A DNA stretch of 64,000 bases from Sarcomyxa edulis (lineage: Eukaryota; Basidiomycota; Agaricomycetes; Agaricales; Mycenaceae): the NCBI GenBank assembly GCA_009761415.1, contig QUOL01000008.1, forward strand, positions 1,178,001 to 1,242,000, read 5' to 3'. Shown piece by piece: positions 35,638-46,903 of this stretch. Under the pieces are notes generated by a model. It was not told the origin of the DNA, did not search any database, and worked only from the letters and a program-made list of their open reading frames with translations. The position numbers and the translations under genes were made by a program. The number at the start of each line of letters is the position of its first letter. Positions within the stretch are counted from its first letter, which is position 1.

Positions 35638-37708
35638 ATGCTATCTTCGCAGTCTGGGACCATCGTACCTCTCCTGCAAACTGTCTTCACTGTGAGTGGC
35701 GCCCTAACCCCAACTTCAATCCGCTAATTGCACCCTATTCCAAAGTCGATCCTAGAGGTATTTCTGCTATGTCTAGCTGGCTACATTCTTGCCGGTCGTG
35801 GTATTCTCGATAAAAAGACCCAGAAGGTATGTGCTGCGGTCTCGATCTGAACACTTTGTTCGTCTGATAGTCTTAACTCACAACAGCAACTCAACCGCCT
35901 CAATGTATCTCTCTTCACGCCCTCCCTGTTGTTCTCCAAAGTCGCATTCTTCCTTTCACCTGGTACGCACACGTCTTATTCTCCGAATACGCTGCCCATT
36001 AAAACCACGTGCCAGCAAAATTGCGCGAGCTATGGATCATTCCAATATTCTTCGTACTTGTAACACTAGTGTCTATGGCCGTGTCTTTCCTCCTTGGGTT
36101 TATGTTTCGGTTGAAAAAGTCTCAAAGGTGCGTCTTCAACTGATTCGAGATTTGACAATTACCCCTGACTGGACTCGTTTTTGCAGGAGCTTTGCGATGG
36201 CAGCAGCCATGTTTATGAATTCCAATTCGCTTCCTATTGCTCTCATGCAAAGTCTAGTAGTCACGGTACCCGGTCTCAAATGGGGCAGCGATGATAATAA
36301 AGATGCTATGGTAGGTCGCGCACTGACCTACCTCGTGTTGTACAGCACTCTTGGCATGGTGGTATGTACAAATCTATCTACATCATACAAGGCGTCGTAT
36401 ATCAATCATCGGTTGCCTCCGCCATAGGTACGCTGGAGTTATGGTGTTCGACTACTCGCACATGCAGACGACGAACCTGAGGCTATCCGAGCTACAGCCG
36501 AAATTGACGATGAACGGAGTGCCCTTTTGGCCTCTTACGAAGATGAAGAACACCACTTCCACGCAGGTTCACCCCCTTTACAAGAAGACCAGTTGATTTC
36601 AACAACGACCCACGTAACCGAAGAACACCCCGACGGTGTCGTTCCTAACATCGTCGTCCACAAAGCAAGTCTCAGACCTCCGACCCGTCGACAATCCACT
36701 TTTTACCGATCTTTTCCAAACTCTCCAAACGAGTCTAGAGCCAATCTCCCTGCTATCGTCTCCGAGAATCCTTCCTCGTCTGTCTCTGTTGCTGCGTCAC
36801 AACCATCGTCGGATGACGAAGACGAAGACGAACTACCTACTCACGAGCCTCACAGGTCTCATCATCATAAATCCGGGCTCCGCTCTATCCTTCGTCGCAC
36901 TGGGAGACAAATTTCTCGGTCGTGGACCCTCTTGAACGAATTCATGACTGTCCCACTGTGGGCTGCCTTAGCCTCATTGTTTGTGGCATGTATTCGTCCT
37001 GTTCAGCATGCCCTCGAAGCCCACATGACACCTGTCAAGAGCGCGTTGAGCGCCGCTGGAGATTGTTCAATACCCCTTACGCTTATCGTCCTTGGAGCAT
37101 ACTTCTATCCCCCACCGAAGGAGGAAAGCGAGAGGGGAAGAGGGCTGGTCAGCACCAAATCATCGAATTCATTGTTGAACAGCGTCAAGGAGATGTTCAG
37201 CCGTAGTCCCCGTCGTGGATCGTCTCATACCACGAGTACCCAACAAGTCGAGAAGAGACCTGGTGAGACGAAGACGGTGGTCATATCTGTGGTGTCGCGG
37301 ATGATCATCACGCCGCTGTTACTATTGCCTCTGATGGCGCTGTCAACTAAGTTTGATCTGCAAGCGGTGTTTGACGAGTAAGTATAGCCTTATCTCTCGT
37401 TCTTGTGTACGGCACTTATCATCTCATGTTCCTCTCAGTCCGGTGTTTGTCGTGGCGAACGTTCTATTGATATCCTCACCACCGGCCTTGACCCTTGCCC
37501 AAGTACGTTTGCGTTGTCCTTTATGAAGCTTCGTCTTCCTCTACGATATCTTCCTGATTGTCTCTATACCCAGATCACACAAGCAGCGGCTTCCGGCGAT
37601 GCATTCGAACGTTTGATCAGTCGTACCATATTCTGGGCATATTGCGTCGTCACCCCACCTGCGACGATCATCTACGTCGTAATCGGGTTATACCTCGCCA
37701 AACTGTGA
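35638..37708 (+). CDS. Auxin efflux carrier (AEC) family membrane transporter
   Basis: The start is MLSSQSGTIVPLLQTVFT (35638-35691), then an intron and SILEVFLLCLAGYILAGRG. The N-terminal half continues with LNVSLFTPSLLFSKVAFF, then SFAMAAAMFMNSNSLPIALM, which is the conserved family block (N.N..LP). A long hydrophilic loop (about 36470-36930) rich in Ser, Glu, His and Asp separates it from the C-terminal half: FMTVPLWAALASLFVACI, GDCSIPLTLIVLGAYFYPPP, PLLLLPLMAL and the final RTIFWAYCVVTPPATIIYVV. This ten-helix layout matches PF03547 fungal members related to yeast ECM3/YNL095C, found in ER or plasma membrane; substrate unknown. Seven or so short introns are present. The loop is a likely site of phosphoregulation (inference). 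Confidence 0.88.
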
Positions 37709-38559
37709 TGTGTTTTGCTTCCGTCCGCCCAAATGTGATACATTATCCTCCAGTTTTCCTGTTCCTTTCGTGCTCTCAACGCCGTTTCTCCGGAACTCTG
37801 ACATCTTCGTATGCAGGATGCATGTCTCGATGATTGAGATGATGCTTTGGTTTTCGTTTATCCATACATAAAAAGAATGGATGGTCTTGCGTCTCTTACA
37901 TTGTATGGGTCGTGTTTGTATATATTCCTCCTCCTCCCTCATCACTCTCATGCTTGCACGAATCACGAATCTTATACACGCAGATTTTGTGAGCATTCTG
38001 TATTACCATCACTATTTCTTGGGTTATTTTTTGGAACTCCTTACCATAACATACTTATGTTAAAATCATATAGAATGTGTTGATTTTTTCTGTATCTGTC
38101 GTGAACTTTTGAGCATCTCATAAGCAGGGTCTGCTCATCAACATCATCTCAGGCCAACCAACTCTGGGACTTAGGATATAATAGAAATGCCTGCAACTCG
38201 GAAAAGGACGCTCATTTACCGTAACTCAAATCAATGATTGAAGAAAGGCAGTCGGAGCGATTCGGTTGATCGATATCGATTTGCAGTAACTGAACTTGAA
38301 CTGCAACTAAAATTCCAGCTTGGCAGCCAAGATGAAGTCCACGTTCAGCCCTCGACTTCGACTTTGGCATAGCTCCAAAAACAAACCAGAAATACCTCGG
38401 AGACGTCGATTGCATGGTTCAAACATGGAAATTCGGCCCCACCTGACATTTTGGCGCTGAACCAGACTCTTTTGCCGACGGTGGCTGTAGTCACAGCCGT
38501 TAACGATGGCAGAAGGCGCTTAGCGGGGTCTTCAATCCGTCAACCACACTTCCATAGCT
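37709..38559. other. Intergenic region between tandem plus-strand genes
   Basis: 3' flank of the AEC gene and 5' flank of the MFSD5-type gene; AT-rich near 38000-38100. No gene seen. Confidence 0.5.
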
Positions 38560-40241
38560 ATGATAGCTATGAACACCTCCAGATTCTATTATATTCAGTT
38601 GATTGTCCTCACGGTGGTCTGTCTAATCCTCCTTCTAATAGACCGGTATGTTTCGAAACGCAGACAAAGCGTCAAAGAGTCCACAGAGGACCGTTTAGAG
38701 AATGGGAAGGGGTCTACGAACTCCCTTGCCGTACTCACAAGGCAATATCTCGTCGTATACGCCATTGTAATGGGCAAGTGCATTCCCTTGCCCTATGAGA
38801 GGTTACAGGATCTCGAACCTGACGTGTACTATGGTCAGGCGCCGACTGGCTCCAAGGTCCCTACGTGTATTCTCTATACAGAGACCAATACCAGTTCAGC
38901 GAAAGCATTGTCGCTGTTCTGTTCGTAACGGGATTTGTGTCTGCTGGCGTAACAGCGCCTCTGATTGGTGTATGGGCTGATCAGCAGTATGTCGGTTCAC
39001 CGTTTGATATCGACGCGTCACTCATCTGCTATGTAGTGGCCGCAAGAAACTTTGCCTCGCCTTCTGTATCACGTATACACTCGCCTGCGTATGCATCATG
39101 TTCCCTTGGCTTCCAGTCCTCCTGTGTGGACGTGTCTTGGGTGGGATATCCACGTCGATATTGTTCTCGGCGTTTGAGTCGTGGCTGATATCTTCGGCCA
39201 CGTCTCTGGCCCTCCCCTCGTCTGATCTATCCACTATAATGGGAAGGGCCACTCTCTTGAACGGGTTCGTTGCAACTGGCGCGGGGGTCCTGAGCAACCA
39301 ATTAGTAACCTTCTCTGGATCGTTTGTATCACCATTCGTCGCGAGTGGGGCATTACTTCTCCTTGCTTGGGGCGTTATTCGTGGGACATGGGTGGAAAAT
39401 TACGGTGGTGGTGGTGGTGGTGGGGCGTCTGACGTGGATGTTTTCCAAATCAAACGGCTTCGTGAAGCATGGCGAATCGTATCCGAGGGTACGAACATAC
39501 CTTGAGATCTTTCACTTGCATTCACTAATGACCCCGATGTTCATCTAGATCCCCTTCTTCTCGTCCTCGGCCTTACGCAGACGTGCTTTGAAGGCTCGAT
39601 GTATCTCTTCGTCTTTCTCTGGGTCCCTTCCTTGCAAGAAGCGTCGTCGACCTTCCCAGCCATTCCACTTCCTCTCGGCTACATATTTTCATCGTTCATG
39701 ATTTCGATGATGCTCGGTTCCCTGCTGTACACTGCCATCGTTTCATACAGCTTGCCGGCCAAACCATCAGCATCCTCAAGCGCGAACGCATCCATCTCCC
39801 TCCATGCAAAACTAAGCAGCCTTGTCTGTGCGGTCAGTGCACTATCGCTTGCAGTAGCCATTAAATCCAACATAGAACATACCCGATTCTGGGCATTCTG
39901 TGCCTTCGAAGCATGTGTCGGAATGTATTACCCAGTTCAAGGCATGCTTCGTGGATCCTTGATATCCAACGAGCATCGCGCGACTGTAAGCCCCGCATCA
40001 ATGGCCTACTTTTGTCAGTCTCGCTGATGTATTGTCCCGTTAGTTGTCATCTCTGTTCCGCGTACCCCTCAATATTTTTGTCGTCATTTCCTTACTAACA
40101 GGTGTATCGTCTGCACGCTATGCGGTGTTGACCGCCAGCTCGATAATGTTGGCATTCTCGTCTGTCATGACGGGCCTCGTAATCGTTAGTCGGGCAGACG
40201 ACCTACCGTCCCCGGACGGTGCGAGCCTTCGAACGGCCTAA
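38560..40241 (+). CDS. MFSD5-type molybdate-anion transporter
   Basis: Begins MIAMNTSRFYYIQLIVLTVV. Splicing restores YAIVMGADWLQGPYVYSLYRDQ, the family signature, then VLFVTGFVSAGVTAPLIGVWADQHGRKKLC (two exons), CGRVLGGISTSILFSAFESW and MYLFVFLWVPSLQEA, ending in LTGVSSARYAV and a short polar tail. These match the MFS molybdate-anion transporter (MOT2/MFSD5) family, with about 12 membrane segments. A glycine run (GGT repeat at 39404-39422) lies in the central loop. The first intron (38774-38838) has a GC donor. Expected role: high-affinity molybdate uptake for molybdenum cofactor enzymes; this is by family only. Confidence 0.88.
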
Positions 40242-40649
40242 AATATCTCTTGATAGGGATCACCGACATAATGAATCTCCAAAATACGGACTGACGAGGG
40301 GAAATATACCCTACTTATAATATCCTCTCAACCAGGATTACCGAGGTCAGCCCAGTGTTGAATATATCTAGAACATGGATGGAGGAGGAGGAGGAGAGGA
40401 TAGAGGACAATTTACGCGTATTTCAGACTATCTACCATACATATTCCTTTTATTACGATTTTCTTGACTTTGCACTGCGGATTGCGGGAGCTCGCTCAGA
40501 AGGATGTGGCGCAAAATAAAAGTCCGATTCAAGTGGCGACTGAAGGTGACGAAAAATTAGGCGCTGAGTCAATCGATTGCGATCGTTCTTTCTCCTGGCT
40601 TCTCACTGATCTAGTATCTTTCGACAAACCAGCAAAATCGACCAGCAAG
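40242..40649. other. Intergenic region and 5' leader of the RNA-binding protein gene
   Basis: Contains a GGA repeat (40379-40400). An upstream frame exists, but the first well-placed ATG is at 40650. Confidence 0.45.
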
Positions 40650-43178
40650 ATGGACGTGGATATGAAGACTAAAGATGAAGTAGAGGAAAAGGGAACCACT
40701 GTACCTGTGAGCAATGGCAGAGACCGAGACCGAGATAGAGACAGGGATCGGGATCGTGACTATGACCGTGATAAGGACAGGGACAGGGATAGGGACCGCG
40801 ACCGCGACAGAGACGGTAGAAGGGACCGCGACAAGGACAGGGACCGCGATCGCAGCGACAGAAGAGACTCGGGTAACCTTTTTTCTTCATCTCGTAGCGT
40901 CTCAACCAACTTTTTTCCAACTGTTTCTTCTCATTATCTAGGTCGTCCGAGAAGGGGCGGCGGCGGTGGTGGTGGTGGTGGAGACCACTGGGAGCCTGAA
41001 GAGAGACGAAACGGTGAAGTAGGTGTTAATGCAGCTTGTTGAGATAGGTTTTTTCTCAAAACTTACCTTCACCTTTTCAGCGTCGGGCTAAGCGCTCGCG
41101 TTCCCGCTCTCGCTCTCGTTCTAGACGTCGATCAGCTTCTCCTCGTCGCAGATCACGTCGCTCCCGTTCCCGAACCAGGTCCCACACACGTTCTCGCACT
41201 CGCTCTCGCAGTCGTGATCGTAAAACCGTGGATACTTTTGCTCGCTCACTAGGTGGTCCAATGAATGCCGAACATGAAGAAGCAGTTGAATTTGCCAAAA
41301 TCAGCAAGAGAGAAAATCGGGTCTACGTCGGGAACCTCAGTTACGACGTCAAGTACAGGGACCTGATGGAATTCATGCGGGGAGGTGGGTGGGGGAATCT
41401 CAGATTAGTTTTTCGATATCTTCATAGGGGAGGCAAAGGCGTGCGGGCTATAGTTCTCACAGATCTTGCCGTTGCGCGGGGAGAGGCAGTTGTTCTGATG
41501 AACTGGAGCCCGAGCGTATGAGGAGGAAGAGCGCATTTCTAGTTTTTTTTTCTGCCTGATGGAATGGTCGAGTTGTCGAGAGGATATTGATGGGAGTTTT
41601 CTTTTGGGGTTGTCAGCTGGTGAGGTCCTATTCGCCGAAGTACTCGTCACACCCACTGGCGTCTCCAAAGGATGCGGGTACGTTTTTCATCACCGTCCGT
41701 TGATTTCTCACTTACTAATACCACTATCAGCATTGTCGAATTTGCCTCGCAAGAAGATGCGCAACGTGCCGTCAGGGAACTATCGGAAATGCCCCTGCTC
41801 GGTCGACCTGTGTTTATTCGAGAAGTGTGTTTTCTTTTCGAATAACTATCGTCCGTGCTCACAAATTTCTTCAGGACCGAGAAACCGAAGCTCGTTTCGG
41901 TGCTACCCCCGTCCCAGGAAAAATAGGTATGGCAATGGCTGGTCAAGGACTAAATGCAGCACCCCCGCCCCGACCTCCCTCACACAACTACTTCGGAACC
42001 CACGCCAACCCTGGTAACCAGCTTTATGTTGGGAATGTACGTGATCTTGTCGATGCCTCTCTCATACTGATACTATTTATTTAATCACGCTATCTGCCCT
42101 TGCAGCTGCCGTATCAAGCAGGATGGCAGGACCTGAAGGATTTGTTCCGCACTGCCGGGAACATTATCCGTGCTGACATCAATATCGGTGCTGATGGTCG
42201 TCCCAAAGGCTCCGGTACCGTTGTGTTTGAGACTCCAAAAGATGCTCAGCAAGCCATCAGTGCGTCATTTTCTTATATTCCTCATTTTCCCATCTAAATC
42301 GTTCTTTTTCTGACAGGTATGTATCATGGTTTTGACTGGTACGGACGCACGCTTGAAGTCAGAGAGGTAAGTGGCATATGACTATATCTCGTGATCTTGT
42401 CTCATCCTTCCCAGGACCGTTATGCCGGCCTTTCTGGTGCGAGTGGTTTCCGTGGAGGCTTCCGCGGTGCGCCTCGTGGACTTGGTGGAGGCAGGGGATT
42501 GAGAGGGGGTGGATTCAGGGGAGGATTCCGTGGTGGTTTTGCAGCACAGGCGGGTGCCGGCCGTGATTTCTCTAACCAAGATCTTTATGCGGACTATTCT
42601 GGTCCTGATCAGCAGGCTGCTCCTGGCGGTTTGAGGATGGACGGATATGGTGGAGGTGGCTTTGCAGGAGCTTCAGGCTTCCCTGGGGCTGCTGCGTACG
42701 CCGAGCCTGAGCCTAGCCAGCAGATTATGGTTCGCAACGTAAGTCTTCTTCCGCTAGTCTCGAGGAACTGCATAAACTGAACCTTTGGCATGTAGTTGCC
42801 ATGGTCAACTGCTAACGAAGATCTTGTCGAGCTATTCGAGACGACTGGTCAAGTCGAATTGGCTGAAATCCTGTTTGATGGTACCCGTTCCAAAGGGTGT
42901 GGCGTGGTGCAATTTGCTCAGGTCGCGGAGGCTGAAACCGCCATCGGTATGCTTCATACCCTTTCTTCTTTCCAGCCAGCTGACCTTCTTGCAGCGAAAT
43001 TCCAGCAATATATGTACGGAGGCCGACCTCTAGGTAATTGTTTTGCTCACCCTGTATATCCGACAGACTCTGACCGTCATTTGTGATAGACGTCCGGTTC
43101 AATGACAGATGGCATACGTTCACGCCGACTGCCGCTAAGGGTGGTCAGGTCATGCCTATGCAAGCAGACGCAGCTTAA
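40650..43178 (+). CDS. Gbp2/Hrb1-like SR protein with three RRM domains
   Basis: The start ATG (GCAAGATGG) leads into an N-terminal Arg-Asp run encoded by GACAGG/GACCGC repeats (40720-40860), a glycine run, then an RS region (RSRSRSRSRRRSASPRRRS). RRM1 begins NRVYVGNLSYDVKYRDL and continues after a long intron with GEVLFAEVLVTPTGVSKGCG; RRM2 is QLYVGNLPYQAGWQDL...GSGTVVFET; RRM3 is IMVRNLPWSTANEDL...KGCGVVQFA. An RGG-type linker (FRGGFRGAPRGLGGGRGLRGG) lies between RRM2 and RRM3. This is the architecture of yeast Gbp2/Hrb1, which bind nuclear mRNA with TREX and act in export quality control. The RS region is a typical SRPK target. Stop at 43176-43178. Confidence 0.9.
41385..41621 (+). other. 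Unusually long intron inside RRM1
   Basis: About 237 nt, against roughly 50-65 nt for other introns here. The splice joins GGA-G to CT-GGT and restores MRGAGEVLF. It contains CTGATGA and other C/D-like words but no convincing snoRNA. Confidence 0.65.
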
Positions 43179-43911
43179 TCTCGTCTCCACACGTTGTATG
43201 ATTACTCTTTTCTTGCCTTTTTTTCTCTTATGTACTACTTTTTACTTCTCCCCCTTCTTCAAGTCGACGTCGCGAATTTGATAGTCCCAAAACATCATCA
43301 TTCTTGTCTCATAGGCTTACTGAATGTCTTCTTCGTTGTTTGTGCAGTCCAATCCAAACAAAATTACAATGAAATCCACACTCATTTTATCCTTCCCTCG
43401 GGTTGTTCGCAATTCTCCGCGTTCCTAAGTATTCAAAGTCGATTTGGCGTCGTGGAAATGACGCTCCTGTGATCGCGATGACATGACTGGCGATAAGTGG
43501 ATCCATGGAGCGCGTGCATGTTCTTCTGATTCTACTCTTCTTTTCCTCGCATCGTTTAATTACTCCTCAACCATTTCGTCGCAAGACAAGTGAGATTGTC
43601 TTAACTGTTGACCGGCGAGAACTGAACAATCGTTATAGGTCTACATGCAAGCACCCATTCAACATGTAGAACAGGAATTCGTGGAGCAGTCATTGATGAA
43701 GTTTCGTCCTGTGACAGGCTTGTGTGGACGTTTGCGTACGACCATTTCACGCAAAACACGGCAGTGCATCCGATCTCATTACTCTGTGCTAATGAGGGTT
43801 ACTCAGGAGGGGGCGTCTAACGGGACACTAACCGCAACTAGACCACAGAGCGCTATTGACTCACTTTTTTGGTACGTGGCCATCCGGCACCGTATTATAT
43901 CAACTTCTGCG
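43179..43911. other. Intergenic region upstream of monooxygenase copy A
   Basis: 3' flank of the Gbp2-like gene followed by mixed sequence with no supported gene. Confidence 0.45.
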
Positions 43912-43918
43912 TATAAAT
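43912..43918 (+). promoter_or_regulatory. TATA box of monooxygenase copy A
   Basis: TATAAAT sits 58 bp upstream of the ATG. The other two intact copies carry a TATA box at nearly the same distance. Confidence 0.65.
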
Positions 43919-43969
43919 ACCAGCCTTGGACTTTCGAATGAGGTCACTGAACACACCACAAGTATCAAC

Positions 43970-45106
43970 ATGTCTTTCTTCACAAACGGATCGTCCACAA
44001 GCACTCTGCGCATCGGAATCATCGGAGGAGGCCCAGCTGGCCTAATCCTCGCGCGCACTCTTCAACTCAACGGCGTCGAAGCCTCCATCACCATTTACGA
44101 ATGTGACCCATCCAGTGCCGCCCGCTTCCAAGGCGGTTGCCTCGATCTCCGCCCGCACACTGGCCAGCTTGCTTTGGATCACGCTGGACTGTCAGACCGT
44201 TTTCGCGAACTCGCACGTCCTGAAGGTCAGGACTTCAAAGCGCTCGACAAAACTGGGAAGATACATTTCGAGGAGATTGGGAATCAGAGTGGAGGCGAGT
44301 TCTTCAAGCCGGAAATCGACAGAGGAGATCTGAGGGACATGCTATTGGAGTCATTGAGGTATGGGACTATCCGCTGGGGCTTCCATCTTGAGAAGATTAT
44401 TCCAATTGTAGGAGATATGTTCCCGAATTCTTCTAGGTCGCGTTATCAATTACATTTTTCGAACGGCGAGAAAGACATAGTCGATCTTGTGGTAGGCGCC
44501 GATGGTGCATGGTCCAAAGTGCGTCCCCTCGTATCCTCTTCCTCTCCCTTCTACGCTGGAGTCACCTTCATAGAAACATCCATCTTCCCTTCGACGGCGT
44601 CCGCCCATCCTGCCCTCGACGATCTGGTAGGTCAAGGATCCGTTTTCGCATTCTCGGAATCCAAAGGTTTGATGGCGCAGCGCAACACCGGCGGTGTAGT
44701 CCGCATCTACGTTGCCCTCGGTGTACCAGAATCGTGGCTCGACGACGAGAAGCTGGCGACTCTAGCTGATCCTGCCAAGTCTCTCCAATTTCTTGAAAGT
44801 CTCTTCGATGGCTGGAACGACGGACTGCTCGATTTATTGCGATACAGTGAGCCGGACGCAAACAAGATCATTCCTCGTAAGTTGTATATGCTTCCCGTCG
44901 GTCATACATGGGCTCCCAGGCCGGGAGTCACTCTTGTTGGAGATGCTGGACATGTCATGACGCCCTTTGCTGGCGAAGGCGCGAACATCGCCTTACTCGA
45001 CGGGGCGGAACTGGGCCTAGAGATCGCCAATAGGTATCAAGAGGCAGTGGCGAGAAAGAAGGAGGACCTCGGATGGTTGGATCAAGCTATTGTCGCCTGC
45101 GAGTAG
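43970..45106 (+). CDS. TetX-like FAD-dependent monooxygenase, copy A (C-terminus cut by nonsense codon)
   Basis: A single exon of 378 codons. It has the FAD-binding GxGxxG (IGIIGGGPAGLILARTL), the RGDLRDMLLESL block, the DG motif VVGADGAWSKVRPLV and the FAD ribityl-binding GVTLVGDAGHVMTPFAGEGANIALLDGA split over the usual spacing. These define class A flavoprotein monooxygenases (PF01494), closest in pattern to TetX-like enzymes that hydroxylate small aromatic or polyketide substrates with NAD(P)H and O2; the substrate is unknown. After ...DQAIVACE a TAG stop replaces the Lys codon seen in copy B. The frame stays open for 39 more codons that match copy B's C-terminus, so the gene has lost its tail helix by one base change. 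It is convergent with copy B. Confidence 0.88.
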   Translation: MSFFTNGSSTSTLRIGIIGGGPAGLILARTLQLNGVEASITIYECDPSSAARFQGGCLDLRPHTGQLALDHAGLSDRFRELARPEGQDFKALDKTGKIHFEEIGNQSGGEFFKPEIDRGDLRDMLLESLRYGTIRWGFHLEKIIPIVGDMFPNSSRSRYQLHFSNGEKDIVDLVVGADGAWSKVRPLVSSSSPFYAGVTFIETSIFPSTASAHPALDDLVGQGSVFAFSESKGLMAQRNTGGVVRIYVALGVPESWLDDEKLATLADPAKSLQFLESLFDGWNDGLLDLLRYSEPDANKIIPRKLYMLPVGHTWAPRPGVTLVGDAGHVMTPFAGEGANIALLDGAELGLEIANRYQEAVARKKEDLGWLDQAIVACE

Positions 45107-45226
45107 ACAATGTTTATCAGATCAGAGGGCATGGCAAGGATCACAGAGAAGTCCTTAAGAGCGTGTCTGGGTCCGCAAGGTATCGATGGGATGCTGGAGG
45201 TGATGAGCAGCATGGCTTTCGAATAG
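45107..45226 (+). pseudogene. In-frame lost C-terminus of monooxygenase copy A
   Basis: Continuing past the TAG in the same frame gives TMFIRSEGMARITEKSLRAC and LGPQGIDGMLEVM before the next stop at 45224-45226. Copy B has VMFERSEFNARMTEKSLRA and MGPEGVHALLRLM at the same place. Confidence 0.85.
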
Positions 45227-45592
45227 GTTCTCTAGGGCTGTCCTTGTGTATTCTGTAGCGCTCGTTCTTTCCCGATAGGTAGGTACATATACACGCCAGA
45301 GGTTCATCGCAATGTAAGTAAAACCTTCATCGCCATTGTTACAACAATGAGAGATCAATTGGTCTGATGGCATGATCAAAACATTTACTGATAGAGTTCG
45401 AGGCATCCACGTTTATTTTTGTTGTCTTAGGATGGCACAAGGAAGTATTCGAGATAAGTCTGATTGAGTGGAGTGCGCCCTATTACGGGGTATGAGTAGA
45501 GAATGAATGGGGCGTGTAAGTAAGTGTGATTTATGTATGAGTGGGGTGTGAAGACGGTCTAGATACGTACAGATTGCAATTCAAAGAATTCC
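45227..45592. other. Intergenic region between convergent monooxygenase copies
   Basis: 366 bases of 3' flanks, AT-rich, with nothing coding. Confidence 0.5.
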
Positions 45593-46840
45593 TCACTCGA
45601 GAAGAGGTTCGTGAGGCATCAACCTCAACAACGCATGTACACCCTCTGGGCCCATGGAAGCTCTCAGAGACTTCTCCGTCATCCTCGCATTGAACTCGGA
45701 CCTTTCGAACATCACCTTCTCATACGCCACGACAGCTTCATCCAACCACCCAAGACTTTCGACCTTCTTTGCCACGGCCTCCTTGTACCTATTTGAAATC
45801 TCCAAGGCCAACTCCGCGCCGTCGAGTAGAGCAATGTTAGCACCCTCCCCAGCGAACGGGGTCATGACATGAGCAGCATCTCCGACAAGTGTAACGCCCT
45901 GCCGAGGAGCCCAGGAATGGTCCACGGGAAGCATGTATAGTCTGCGGGGAATGACCTGTCCGTTGGTAGGATCGCTACAACGTACCATGTCGAGTAATCC
46001 GTCGTTCCACCCTTCATAAACATCTACGATGAACTGAAGTGACTTTGTGGGATCGGCGAGGATAGCTAATTTGGTATCATCTAGCCAGGATTCAGGTACT
46101 GCTAAAGCAGATTGTACGCGAACGCCACCGCCAGTATTGCGTTGACCCATCAAAGCTTTGCTGTCTTGCAATGCGTATGCGGATCCATGGCTGACCAGGG
46201 CGTCTAGAACGGGATGGGAAGACAACGTCTCTGGGGGGATGTATGATTCGATGAAGGTGGTACCGGAATAGAATGGCGAAGCGGGTGATACGAGGGGACG
46301 GACTTTAGACCATGTGCCATCTGCACCCACGACGAGGTCAACAACTGTGTCTTCATCGCTATTCGCAAAATGGAGCTGGTATCGGGGCCTGTCGGAAGTG
46401 GCGTCCTCGACAGGAACGACGTTCTCGAGACGACAGCCCCATCGGATCGTCCCAGACTCCAATGACTCCAGAAAAATGTTCCTCAAATCCCCTCTATCGA
46501 TCTCAGGTTTCGCGAACTTCTGCTCGGCGTCGGTGGCATCGATCTGGAAGTAGATCTTCCCGTATTTATCAAGGAGCTTCATCTCTTGACCTTCAGGACG
46601 AGACAGTTTGCGGAACTGGTCCATAAGACCTGCATGTTTCAACGCAACTTGCCCTGATTTGGTGCGCAAGTCGAGAGATCCCCCTTGAAAGCGGGCACCG
46701 ACAGCTGGTTCACCTTCGTAGATAGTGATCGAGGCTTTCACGCCGTGGGCCTGAAGAGTGCGGGCGAGGATGAGGCCTGAGGGACCTCCTCCTATGATGC
46801 CGATGCGTAGAGAGCTCGTAGATGAGTGGGAGGAAGACAT
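45593..46840 (-). CDS. TetX-like FAD-dependent monooxygenase, copy B
   Basis: A single exon of 415 residues, starting MSSSHSSTSSLRIGIIGGGP. All motifs of the family are present: GxGxxG (residue about 16), PEIDRGDLRNIFLESL, VVGADGTWSKVRPLV, the QRNTGGG strand and VTLVGDAAHVMTPFAGEGAN. The C-terminal helix (VMFERSEFNARMTEKSL) is complete, so this is the best full-length reference for the cluster. It shares the start, end and motif layout of copies A and C without introns. No signal peptide or membrane anchor is seen, so it is probably cytosolic. Substrate unknown; the nearby P450 suggests a joint oxidative pathway (inference). Confidence 0.92.
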   Translation of the reverse strand: MSSSHSSTSSLRIGIIGGGPSGLILARTLQAHGVKASITIYEGEPAVGARFQGGSLDLRTKSGQVALKHAGLMDQFRKLSRPEGQEMKLLDKYGKIYFQIDATDAEQKFAKPEIDRGDLRNIFLESLESGTIRWGCRLENVVPVEDATSDRPRYQLHFANSDEDTVVDLVVGADGTWSKVRPLVSPASPFYSGTTFIESYIPPETLSSHPVLDALVSHGSAYALQDSKALMGQRNTGGGVRVQSALAVPESWLDDTKLAILADPTKSLQFIVDVYEGWNDGLLDMVRCSDPTNGQVIPRRLYMLPVDHSWAPRQGVTLVGDAAHVMTPFAGEGANIALLDGAELALEISNRYKEAVAKKVESLGWLDEAVVAYEKVMFERSEFNARMTEKSLRASMGPEGVHALLRLMPHEPLLE

Positions 46841-46896
46841 GAGATATTGAATAGGCCCGAGAATTGAGCGTTTCCCCATCCACCGCGATGTTGGAA

Positions 46897-46903
46897 CTTT
46901 ATA
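46897..46903 (-). promoter_or_regulatory. TATA box of monooxygenase copy B
   Basis: TATAAAG on the minus strand, about 57-63 bp upstream of the ATG at 46840, as in copies A and C. Confidence 0.6.

Noticed and set aside
40669..40920. Antisense Cys/Pro-rich frame opposite the RD tract
   Set aside because: It is the mirror of the GAC/AGG repeats of the SR protein and has no independent coding signal.
41385..41621. C/D-box snoRNA inside the long intron
   Set aside because: A CTGATGA word is present, but there is no well-placed D box or terminal stem.
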